From Pleurotus djamor (lineage: Eukaryota > Basidiomycota > Agaricomycetes > Agaricales > Pleurotaceae), in assembly GCA_029747585.1 (NCBI GenBank), contig JAPEVF010000011.1, positions 146,422 to 210,421 on the forward strand: DNA of 64,000 nucleotides. The letters run 5' to 3'. Made by a program: the position numbers and the translations under genes. The notes beneath the pieces are model-generated. The model was not told the DNA's origin. It was given only the letters and a program-made list of their open reading frames with translations, and did not search any database. Below, piece by piece: positions 11,502 through 20,991 of this stretch. Positions within the stretch are counted from its first letter, which is position 1. Every line of letters starts with the position of its first letter.

Positions 11502-13794
11502 TCAAACTTGGGGGAATTGCAGCTTAATCACTTGCTTTGACCGATCCAACTCCAATATCTCGCAATCAGCGATACTCCCGTCACCAATCTGCGTCTCGAC
11601 ACAAGTGAAGTCCAGTGGCTAGACGAAAAAATCAATTCGAACTCGATCACTTCGGAAGTTCAGTGATCAACATACCTTGTTGAGAACGGTCATTGGTTGA
11701 TCTAGATGATACTCAGCATCAGATGCAGGTAGAAGACAATGGAGAAAGAACTCACGCCAGACACCAGTGCCATAGACAACACCTTGAGATGAGGTCGCCA
11801 GAAAAGCGCGTACTGTGGAGAGATCTGGCCGGTCATCCTCTCCATTCTTCGCGACGACGACAAGATACGACTCCGCCGAATCTTTCAATCCCTCACCCGA
11901 ACCGCGTCCCATGGGGATAAACGCCTGATTTGTGAAAGGATGCCGCTCCAAAACAGTCAATTCCGTCGTCCCATCCTCGGCGATGTTCTCCAACGGTTGG
12001 CATCTGTACACAGACAAACCAGGCGTAGCTCCAGATCCTTCGGGGTAAGAAGATAGGATCGGTGCGAGTTTATGGAACTTGCTCGCGGTACCAGCGTTCG
12101 CAGGAGTTATGCGTGTTCCTTTAGGAACCGCATCGTGGTCTTCATAAGCTTGAACGACATGACCAAACGGCGAAAAGACCTCTGGAGTTAGTGGCAGCAC
12201 AGGGACGACGGAAACGACACCAGAAGCAGAGGGCATGTCGATCGTAGAGGTTGGAGAATGCACAGAAGGACTCTTGGTAAGCGTCACACCAGATGCGTGT
12301 TGCTCTGCCTCTGCATCTGTAACGCCAATACGCTTCCCAATGACTCGCACACGCTTAATTCCGCCGTCAGGGTGTATCGTAACTCTGATATGAGTAAACG
12401 CATGGCCCGAGACATTCTCCAGTTGGAAGAAATGCTGTCTGTGAGGGCCCAATCTGGTTCGCGGGAGAATCGATATCCAATCTTGGCTGTCATAGTCCGC
12501 GTACTCGACCGGCAAAACATCCGATACAGTCAATGCGTGTATCTCGCAGCTTTCAGGAAAGTTACCCTTGAAATGAGCGGTATCTATCTCGACGGATTCC
12601 AAGAACCCAGGGGCGCCACTGAGATAGCAAGCGGTGAGAGAACCATGTCAGTGCATAAAGGGGGGCGAAGCATGGAAGACGCACAGTTGAATGACGACGT
12701 AGTCCTTGTGGCCCTTCTGGCGACTTCTCTTCGTTTCCCAACCGTCACCCATATCTTTCCCTCGACCAGGCAATATAAGGTTTGACCCAACGCCAAAGTG
12801 CTGGTCCGAGGTATAAGCGACGCGCCCACCCGCGAAGACATGCGCCAAATCAAAGGAAGTAGCGATGCTTGCAGGGAACACGGGTACAACCTGGCCATAC
12901 ACGCGGAATCGTGCCTATCGACGCGGAGAAGACACAGAACGACACAGAAACATGAATATCAGCAAGTCATTCATAGAACGGAGATTATCCTGCTCACAAT
13001 GCCACCATCAGGATACATGCTGAGCTTCACATAATTGGCTGTTGAGGTCTGAGGGACTTTGAAAAGATGGCGAGAGTTAGGGCCAAGATTGACCTTTGGA
13101 AGGACCTCCGTCCACTTTTGGGATGTCCATGTCAAACGGTATTGCTAACCGAGGGTGAAATCAGTGACGACATACCCTTGGATCATTCACCGTCGGATTG
13201 ACCGTATCAATTGAATGCAAGATCTCAACGGAGGCGTGGGGTGCTTCGTTGCCTAAGCGCAAAACATTGATTAGCGAGGGGATAGGATATAACGCCGGCG
13301 CATAGTTATAGCATACCGTTAAAGTTGCTAGTGTCGATATCAAAGCCGACAATCGAGCCTGACGTCCCGAGCTTGATTATACACCTATTCAGCAAAGAGA
13401 GGTGTTAGTCCGAAGGTGGCTCCGCGGAATGCGTCCCTACCGCACCAATCATATGTAGGGTTGTGCCGACGTGTTTCCCATCCGCTGTATAAAGCACCCT
13501 TCGGCCCAAATTGTCCTTTCATACTTGGTGCGGGCTTGTGTTTTAATATGTCAGGCACTTAGCGTGATAACGAATGGGAAACTCCCACTTACATCAACCA
13601 ACAACAGATGGAATGCTTCCGCGAAAAACTCATCGGATACGGATATGACCTGGCCACCCAACGCGACGCTGGAAAGCTCTACGGTGGTTCGAGTAATTAG
13701 CATTCGGTCCTCGGTATCATGCGGTATGCAACGCACCAGTGGTGGCCGAAAACTCTTCGGCAAAGGCAGCAATGGCAACGGCCGTGTGCGACAT
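11502..13794 (-). CDS. Allantoicase-ureidoglycolate lyase fusion
   Basis: Predicted bifunctional purine-catabolism enzyme: allantoate to ureidoglycolate plus urea (allantoicase), then ureidoglycolate to glyoxylate plus urea (ureidoglycolate lyase). Exon 1 starts [15 protein letters not shown] (13794) and splices to [23 protein letters not shown]. The allantoicase part shows the family's two repeats: [13 protein letters not shown] with the [11 protein letters not shown] block, and [11 protein letters not shown] with [21 protein letters not shown], and [17 protein letters not shown]. Without a stop the frame continues through a Ser/Thr linker into the lyase domain ([53 protein letters not shown]) and ends at 11502. 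The yeast counterparts DAL2 and DAL3 are separate genes. Upstream GATAA sites fit nitrogen control. Confidence 0.92.
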
Positions 13795-13840
13795 GATGAT
13801 TGAGAGGACGGAACCAAAAAAACCCTGTATGGATGTTGGA

Positions 13841-13903
13841 GATAATGAGTAGGAACGATGGAAGCGGCCTTAAGAAATGCACACACCAGCTCGTATAGAT
13901 AAG
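13841..13903. promoter_or_regulatory. Candidate GATA-factor sites of the allantoin gene
   Basis: Two GATAA words (13841-13845 and 13898-13902) lie 47 and 104 bp upstream of the allantoicase fusion start. Fungal purine-catabolic genes are commonly controlled by AreA/Nit2-type GATA factors; the link here is inference from position and function. Confidence 0.35.
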
Positions 13904-13917
13904 AGAACTAGAAAAAT

Positions 13918-13923
13918 CACGTG
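13918..13923. promoter_or_regulatory. CACGTG E-box upstream of allantoicase fusion
   Basis: CACGTG 124 bp before the start codon, just beyond the second GATAA site. Candidate bHLH site only. Confidence 0.3.
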
Positions 13924-14673
13924 AGCAGAGATAGTCAAAGGGGTTCTCCAAAGCAGAAGTCGTCGTGAAATGGCATGCGGCTCATACGCATGTTTTGTGA
14001 GCTCATGATAGCACCTTTGGGGTCTCGTATTGCGTCGCCGGTAACCATTGATTGAAGTTTGTGCCAAAACCACTCCTTTGCAAGCATCGATGAGGGACAT
14101 TTCAAAGTTGGGGTACCTTGCATGACACATTTTTGTCGTCGGATCCGAAGGCGACGCATGTCCTCACTGAAAGAACCCTTCGGACAATACGTATGAAATT
14201 CCAAAATGGATCAGGAACGGACCAATGACACGTCACACATTACTGTAAGGTATTGAGGGCACAAAGCAAATACGAACATTAGTACGTACTCAGGTTGTAA
14301 AACGTCGTTTGGCCAGATGTTCCATTCTCTGAGAAGGTACTACAACCTGCTATCGACCGGCGTTTGAATTTGCGCCTCAAGAGGTTCTGAGTGATATGCA
14401 TCAGCCGGACGTCACGCTAGATGGACACAGAGTTCGACGGGCGCCGAGTCAAGGTTTAAGATGAGCAAAGAGCTGTTGAGATCCTCTCCGGCCATCGGCT
14501 TTCCAAAGTAAGGCGGGAACCAAGAAAAAGCGCGAAACGTCTGGCAATTCGGGCGGACCACCATCGTTGACGATGTGCGTGCATTCAAGGTAACGATTCA
14601 AAAGCCCGTAGTGCCTTCAAGTGACTGAGGGGACTGGTGAACTGGAGGAGTGACGTACGGCCGGTGCGAAACT

Positions 14674-14856
14674 TTAAACGTAAGCCATTGGGGTAGTGAA
14701 TCCAATGCAAGGGCCAATTTTGGTAGAGCGTGGCTTTTTCGGACCATGGTTGAGCCAGTCAAATTGCGTTCGGATGTAAGCAGGGAGGGTACTGCGCGTC
14801 TGGAAAACATTTGGGAGCGCCACGGAAATGAGGGATGAGTGACTCCTCGACGCCAT
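14674..14856 (-). CDS. Possible small protein, uncharacterised
   Basis: A 60-codon ORF beginning MASRSHSSLISVALPNVF in a good initiation context (GACCATGG) and containing QFDWLNHGPKKPRSTK. The N-terminal 25 residues are hydroxylated and basic, compatible with a mitochondrial presequence, but I recognise no family. An in-frame ATG at 14949 would add 31 residues. It lies alone between the allantoicase promoter region and MTQ1. It could be a real small protein, a terminal exon, or chance. Conservation in related genomes would decide. Confidence 0.25.
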   Translation of the reverse strand: MASRSHSSLISVALPNVFQTRSTLPAYIRTQFDWLNHGPKKPRSTKIGPCIGFTTPMAYV

Positions 14857-15192
14857 GGTCGAGATCCGGAGGAAGTGACGAACAACGGAAGAGCGGCGGA
14901 GCCTACTCGAAGATTGGGGGTAACAATCGCCAAGGTATAAAATCCACATTCAGTATAGTTTATATGTGGGGAACAGAGTGGGCGCTATGCACGATCATGG
15001 GACGCAACAGATCGAGGGAGTAATAAACGGGCTGGACTCGATATCCTGCGCCTGGAACAGACCTCGGAGTGTGGGGTAAAATGCGGTCTGCCATGGCAAG
15101 GCATCGTTCGCCATGGAGCCATGGATCGGTGTAGCAGACAACGGGACGGAGAAGCGGTTTGTCGACGAATCGGAAACATGTCTGGGGAAAGT
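14857..15192. other. Intergenic, nothing recognised
   Basis: Spacer of 336 bp between the possible small ORF and the stop codon of MTQ1. It should hold the MTQ1 3' UTR. Open frames here look like chance antisense frames and carry no motif. Confidence 0.5.
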
Positions 15193-16048
15193 TTATGGAC
15201 GCGCGACGACTGTCCGTCGTTTCCCCCAGGGATCGATCCAAGTTTCGGTTTTGGACATGTTGCCTGTGGTTTGCATGATCTGCTGCACGGAATCTGCTTG
15301 ATCGTGACCGACCTCGAGAACCACGAGGCCGTCATTGGAGAGAAGACCCTTTTGCGAGACAAGACGGGCTATAGCACGGTAAAAGTCTAGGCCGTCTTGA
15401 CCACCGTAGAGGGCATCACGGTCTTCCCATGACTTGACCTCCTTGGGAAGGTCATTATATTCATGGAGGGGTATGTAAGGAGGGTTGGAAGTGATGATAT
15501 CGAAGGGGGGCTTGATACGAGAGGTGAATTGTGGAGAAAGGTAGCTTGCGAGCTCAGGTTTGAACGAATTTGCAAGGATACGGGGGGACTGAGATTCAGG
15601 GACGGCGCATCTTTGAGCATTCTCGGAAGCCAGCCGCACTGCATGAGGGGAGATATCTACACCGTGGGCGCGGAGGGAACCTTTGGGCCAGATATGACAA
15701 AGGAGGAGTGGGATGCACCCTGAGCCTGTGCCGAGATCAAGCAGGGAAAGAGGACGGTTGGAAGAAGGCGACAAGAGGGTTGAGAGATGCATCACCCAAT
15801 GTTCGGTCTCCGGCCGGGGAATGAGAACTGGTGGACGCACAAGGAGATTAAGCGGTCCAAAAGGTTGGGTGCCTTTTTCGAGCAAGCGTCAGTCGTCGTC
15901 GTGCACGGTGCTCACTGCAGGCGTTGGCGAGCTCACCGAGGATGTACTGCAGCGGTTCCCCGGCCATTCGTCTTTTTACGAGGCCTTTGAGGATGGCTGC
16001 GTCGTGTGCTGCGTGCTGGGCCAGCCATTTGAGCTCGAGGGGATTCAT
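15193..16048 (-). CDS. MTQ1: Release-factor glutamine methyltransferase (HemK/Mtq1)
   Basis: Class I SAM-dependent enzyme that methylates the Gln of the GGQ motif in the mitochondrial release factor (Mtq1/HemK/PrmC). Start at 16048 (MNPLELKWLAQ) is the first in-frame ATG. Exon 1 encodes LVKRRMAGEPLQYIL, and after a 64-nt intron (15873-15936) the frame continues GTQPFGPLNLLVRPPVLIPRPETE, the family hallmark. SAM-binding LLDLGTGSGCIPLLL, VDISPHAV, catalytic NPPYIP, YGGQDGLDFY and VLEVGHDQ follow in order. The protein is about 264 residues, close to a minimal HemK, with only a short N-terminal helical domain. It ends at 15193. Start codons of MTQ1 and ERT1 are 226 bp apart, head-to-head. Confidence 0.93.
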
Positions 16049-16274
16049 GGAGGGAGAGTTGTCGGTTCGGTGTGATTCTCCTTTTTGGCAGGGGCTTGGC
16101 CGCTCTGTCGTATTTATTTATACCTGTAATGACCTTGCACTTGCCACAACTCCCCCAATCACACTCCTCCACCGGCCCTATTCCACAACCTGGCCCGTCC
16201 CCTCGCTCTCAGTCCCCTACCACTACCTCCTCCACCACCACCACCCCGCCACGTCCTCGTCGTCGACCGCAACG

Positions 16275-18520
16275 ATGCCCACCGCTATTGCCCCCGCGTA
16301 CATCAACCCTTCTGACGTCCAGAATCCTCAGGCAGGCCCCTCTCATGCCGCTTCAAAAAAGAAGCCCATCCAGCCCATAAAACGCAAACGCACAGACACC
16401 CCCGACGACACAGATTCTCAGACGTCTCAACACCAACGCAAAAACAGAGACGGTCCAAAGAAGAAAAAGGCCAATCGAGCCTGCTTCCACTGCCAAAAGG
16501 CCCATCTCACCTGCGATGACTGTGAGTATTGCCCCCCGTCGCACCAGAATTCTCGCTGATGCCACTTGTATGCGCACGTATCGCTTAGCTCGACCGTGCC
16601 AACGCTGTATCAAGCGTGGCATTGCAAACAACTGCACCGAGGGTCTGCGTAAAAAGGCTAAATACCTGCTGGATGACGAAGAGATTGGTGAGTGTCTGCT
16701 GCAAATACCGCCCACTGCCCACTACCTCCACCGTCATGGCCACTGTAAAATTCTGCTCGTATTCGATCGCTCATTGGCTAACGATCACGTGCAGAGCAGA
16801 TAAAGCGTAGCAACAAGTCCTCGGCGCCAGATCGCTCCTCAGAGCCAGTCAGAGCTTCAGTACCGCCGGGTCAGTCTTCTCAATCACATCAATAGATGCT
16901 CTATCTTCGGTCCTACCTACCCGCAGTCTCGCTAACTAATCCTCTCTTACTATATAGCCGATTCCTTTCAGCAAACGGATCCCATGTTTAATGTGCCCTT
17001 TGATCCCAACTTCCCGTTTGGTTCAGAGGCTGCAAATCTGGAGTACTCCATCCTCTCTGCAATCTTGGGCAATCCTAGCCCTCCGGAATCCGGGAGTAGT
17101 CCCCCAGCAACACAACCACCATCAACCGCCTCGTTCTCTTCGTGGACGAACGACGCCCTCGCATATCCATCATCCAACGCCAACACAACAAATTCCTACG
17201 CTACCACTTTCCCGGATCCACCATTATCCACTTTGCCCGCAGATTCCTTGACGAATTCCCATGGACCGAGTGGCTACGTGCCTGCTTTCGCTACATCACC
17301 AGCCAAGACCTCAGCGTCCCCTCAAGCCTCAACGTCTGCCTCGTTTCGGCAATCTCAACAGCCGACGCTACACCCTCTTCAACCACGGCCGCCTCTTCCC
17401 TCGGATTATAGCCGCTCTCCATCCATTAGTACGCCTTCCGCTACCTTTCTTCGACCCAATCCTAAAGACCCTGGCTTTCTTTCCCCTGCTTCCATCACAT
17501 CCCCTATTTCCGTCTCCTCTGTTCCTGCAGGTCACAGCACAGACACCGCTACCCCTCCTACACCCTCTTCGTCTTTGGGTCTGGCCTCTGTCAACTCTCA
17601 GTTGCAAAGCATCAATGACCGCGTGACATCCCCTTATGATTATACTGAGGGATATCACTTTTTGATGAAACATCTGCCAAGTCGGTGCGTACGCTTGATG
17701 TTGCTGAGAGTGTCTTCATGAAAAGGAGTGACCCATTGCGGGGCTCGAACATCTGATATCCTTCTCTCCCTTTCCTCTCCCTGTCCCTGAAATTTCCCCA
17801 CATTCCCCGGCCTGCCTGGCAACGGAATTATATGTCACCTTCCGTTTCCTCGCCACTCCGTTCCCCCCTTTCTAAAGATTTGAGAAGAATGACATCCTAC
17901 GGATAGTCCGCGCGTTGGCAATCTTCCGTCCGTCGCTCATCGCGCTACAAATGCCGTTGTCCCTGGATGACGAGGTGTTTGTGGAGAAATGTTTCCAGAG
18001 GTCATTGCTGGTGAGTCATTGTGCCGGGGTTCCATCGGAGGCCAGCATCTAACTATTGTGTGTAGGAGATGGACAAACTCATTTCGTACAGTGGTACACC
18101 GACGGTGGTATGGCGGCGGACCGGAGAGATATGCCTCGTTGCGCCTGAATTTTCCATGCTGACAGAATGGCCGATGGAAGAACTGGTGGGTCGCAAAAAA
18201 TACATATATGAGGTCAGTGATTTGTCTTCGCGCCCGTCAAGCTAGGCTCATTCTTGACGTAGTTGTTGGAGAACCAATCGGTCGTCGAATACTGGGAGAA
18301 CTTCGCTTCGCACGCTTTTGAAAACACAACGCAGTCGGTGTACTCGCACTGTGTCCTCCTCAAGCCGAATGGCGCTCCGGTACCTACGACGTTCTGTTTT
18401 TCGATCCGTAGAGATCTCTTCGATCTTCCTAGTATGGTTATAGGTATGTCCTTTATTTCTCCGTTCGCTTCGTTGCTGATGACGTCTCGCTTCGTAGGCC
18501 AGTGGCTTCCGCTACTGTAG
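16275..18520 (+). CDS. ERT1: ERT1/AcuK-like Zn2Cys6-PAS transcription regulator
   Basis: Fungal regulator of gluconeogenesis and non-fermentable carbon use (ERT1/AcuK/AcuM family). From the ATG at 16275: an NLS-like KKKPIQPIKRKR, then the binuclear zinc cluster with six cysteines split by an intron (ANRACFHCQKAHLTCDD, then RPCQRCIKRGIANNC) and KKAKYLLDDEEI. A long Ser/Pro/Thr-rich region (about 16984-17600) leads to DYTEGYHFLMKHL and, after a 185-nt intron that is long for this genome, FEKNDILRIVRALAIFRPSLIALQMPL. The C-terminal PAS domain contains TPTVVWRRTGEICLVA and WENFASHAFENTTQSV. The last intron joins SMVIG to QWLPLL and stop. A CACGTG lies in an early intron (16786). Target genes cannot be read from sequence. 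Confidence 0.9.
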
Positions 18521-19447
18521 TTTCTTTTTCCTTTTCTCTAACAACATCGAACATTGTGCATTGTTTCCATACTGTTTTCATCTCCTCATGGCATGGCATC
18601 TCTTCCCCATCTCTACCGTACTCATATTCATAACTTACAGGCATTGTTAGTTTCGTGGCAATTTATTATTACCCTCCCTTCTGCCCATCCCAATTTGTTT
18701 ATGAACTCCACCCTTTTTGCGTTCTCTCTCAATACTTCGTTCTCTGCGACTTCACCGGATCCTCCCACACTCCAATCCCCTGCTCAAGCTTCTTAGTCCT
18801 CGCTGTCCGTTGCTTTGCTTTGCTTCTCTGCTTTCCCGAAACCCTCCATCCTTTCCTACGACCCGCACCTCCACCTTCTCTCTCTCGCAGACTTCGGCCC
18901 TGGCGAGGAGCTCATTGGACACACACACGGCTTTTTACCCACACCATCTCGGCGCCACTAGAGTTCCATTTGTCCGTGTACAGTCTCCTCGGTCAAACGA
19001 GGTTTTCCCAACACGGCTGGTTTAAATCCCTTCTCCAACCACCCCTCATTTACCTTGTGGACCTTACACCCACAAACCCAAAAAACTTCCCAGACCTGTA
19101 TCATTATTATTTAGTTTTTCCAGCATGCTGTATAACATGCAATTATCAGGATATAGTTTCACAAAGGTCACACTTGTGCGTGTTGTGGTTGTTCTATCAC
19201 ATACTTGAGTTCGTGGTATACACGTTTATGACAAGATGATGTAAAGACAACGCTAGCCAGACGTGAAGAGACAAGGGCTCAAGAAAGACGAGGGCATAAG
19301 ATTAAAGTGAAGAAGTGTAAAGAAACGTCCCAAAAGAATGGATGCCAATCGCATAAACTCCTGCCCCTTCGATCACACAACAGAGTCGTCATGTTATCCA
19401 GGCGTTGGACCCTCCAAACGCAGGCTGATCCCAACAGGGCTGGTCTT
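18521..19447. other. Pyrimidine-rich convergent spacer
   Basis: About 930 bp between the convergent stops of ERT1 and PRA1. The plus strand is strongly C/T-rich; open frames such as 18655-19239 translate to Phe/Leu/Ser/Pro-rich low-complexity peptides with no domain and are best read as 3' UTR sequence. Confidence 0.5.
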
Positions 19448-20258
19448 TCAAACGGCGTCTTGGACTTCTGTGTACTCGCTTTCGACACCCGGTTCGACGA
19501 AAGATGCGTGAAGGAGGATCAACACAGATGAAGCACCAACGAGCCAGAAGAACGTCATTATGGGCGACGCGAAGAAGAGGAGTGGGAGACCGATAACGAA
19601 AAGTGCTGTGTAGAGTGACTTCTGTGTTATGACGTGGTCGCCCACCTGCATGGGCTCAGGAGCTATGAACGGAAAAGAAAAGAACGCGATCATATGCGGT
19701 TAGCTTGTGTAGGTTACTGAAGCGAGATTGCTGGTACGCACCCCATTTGTTGATAGCGGCGAAGCCTCCGACAAGGAAGATTAAGGCGAGAAGGAGAAGA
19801 GTGTTACTGAGCCTAGCGGATAACGGCGAAGTCTGAGCTTCGGTATGGGCGCACGCGGAGATACTGAAAACTTACAATGCATAGACGGCCAGCGCTGCAA
19901 TGATTATGCCATAGTTTCCTGTAGACGATGAAGTTTCATTCAGCGGGTTTGCTGGGTTTCCTTGATACTAGGATTCCATACCAGAGTAGTAGCGGGTGTT
20001 GTACGATATGCGCTATTGGACACGTCAGTGCACCGTCCAAAATCCACGAAGTCGTTAATCTCACCTGAGTTGCTTCATTAAAGTCACTAGGTCTCGAAAC
20101 CCTCTGGTAGTCAAAGAATTCTTGTGGGCTGCGGATGGCAGAGAGTTTTGTTTGCTATTTTGTTTTCCGCAAGTCAGTAGTTATTCGGCCGCTATTCCAC
20201 ACACGACACGCACTCGGAATGACTTGACAGCATCTGTAACACGCATGACGGCCTCCAT
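19448..20258 (-). CDS. PRA1-family prenylated Rab acceptor
   Basis: Small four-helix membrane protein of the PRA1/Yip3 family, acting at ER-Golgi membranes on prenylated Rab GTPases. Exon 1 (start 20258) is MEAVMRVTDAVKSF; the next exon encodes SPQEFFDYQRVSRPSDFNEATQ, the cytosolic family motif, followed by ISYNTRYYSGNYGII and the first hydrophobic hairpin. The last exon encodes APEPMQVGDHVITQK and the second hairpin (LYTALFVIGLPLLFF, TFFWLVGASSVLILLHASF), ending with an acidic tail at 19448. Short exons with roughly 50-nt introns. Divergent from CDC26 (308 bp) and convergent with ERT1. Confidence 0.92.
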
Positions 20259-20566
20259 TGTGAAAGATTTATTAACGAGGAGGAAAAGCGGGCGAAGAGT
20301 GGTGGGGTGGTGGTGGTTGGGTGTAAAGCAAGGTGAAGCGTGTATTCCGTGAATGGAGGGTTAGTAAATAACTTTGTACACTGCGCCGCAGCTTCACCAT
20401 TGTCTGCCACGACACCACGCTCCCATCGCCCCGTGTGCTCAGTGCTGTGCGTCTTTCTCTAACTAGCCAGCTAGCTACCTTGCCAGCTCATCGTTCACTT
20501 TCATGTTTTTCTTACTGAAACGAATTTAGACAATAAATCGGCATTAGTTACTTCGCCCGTTTCACG
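20259..20566. promoter_or_regulatory. Divergent PRA1/CDC26 promoter region
   Basis: Shared 308-bp spacer between start codons. It has a G-rich run (gtggtggggtggtggtgg, about 20301-20318) next to the PRA1 side and CT-rich sequence near CDC26. I see no canonical TATA box. Confidence 0.4.
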
Positions 20567-20853
20567 ATGATCCGTCGTAGTCCCACGCAAATCGACATGA
20601 CCGATCTGGATGTCCAGGACATTCGCGACCACATCGCCATGCAAGTAGCGCAGGAGGCAGAGGCCAGGAACNGCAGCTAGCAAAAATGCGACCGCCGAGG
20701 CTAACACCAACCAAGCGTTCATTGATGCGCGTGCGGACGCAGCGGCTGCGGCTGCCCGTGCACTGGAGAAAGAGCGAAGGCTAGGTATCCGTGGTACGTC
20801 TCATTCATATTCAAGGGAGACAAGCCAGCTAAAGCGTAGTTATCTCAGGATGA
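20567..20853 (+). CDS. CDC26: APC/C subunit Cdc26/Hcn1
   Basis: Very small subunit that stabilises the TPR protein Cdc16/APC6 of the anaphase-promoting complex. The N-terminus MIRRSPTQIDMTDLDVQDI matches the Cdc26/Hcn1 signature M-x-RR-x-PT, which in structures inserts into the Cdc16 TPR groove with its acetylated Met. An Ala/Glu-rich helical middle leads to KERRLGIR, matching the family's C-terminal RRIGI. One intron, 20794-20839 (46 nt), leaves a four-residue tail. The N at 20672 adds one base and breaks the frame; ignoring it restores one continuous frame, so the break is most likely a sequence artefact. Easily missed because of size. Convergent with PEX5 (138 bp). Confidence 0.8.
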
Positions 20854-20991
20854 TCACGTTTGAAGGAAAGAAATGCTATGTTTGTATTATATTCCCAACT
20901 TCTCTAGATGACTATTCTTGTCCAATGGTATGGACTCAAAGATAGCTTATCTATTATACGGCTCTGCATGCGTGCACCTGAGGGTTTGATC

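Larger units (their letters stand above)
13795..14673. other. Gene-poor spacer upstream of allantoicase fusion
   Basis: About 880 bp with no recognisable gene. It holds the probable promoter of the allantoicase fusion (GATAA at 13841 and 13898, CACGTG at 13918). Minus-strand ORFs at 13935-14204 (89 codons) and 14412-14564 (50 codons, starting MVVRPNC) have no motif I recognise and no convincing splice partners, so they are not called as genes. Confidence 0.5.

Noticed and set aside
14412..14564. 50-codon ORF starting MVVRPNC, first thought to be the start of a thiamine pyrophosphokinase
   Set aside because: Only a vague LLILN resemblance; no downstream exon continues the family motifs.
15713..16075. 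120-codon plus-strand ORF
   Set aside because: Antisense shadow of MTQ1, whose motifs are clear on the minus strand.
17730..17830. tRNA-like TGTTCGAGCCC on the minus strand
   Set aside because: Within an ERT1 intron; no matching A-box or cloverleaf arms.
18655..19239. 194-codon plus-strand ORF
   Set aside because: Phe/Ser/Pro-rich low-complexity translation of a pyrimidine-rich 3' region; no motif and no good start context.
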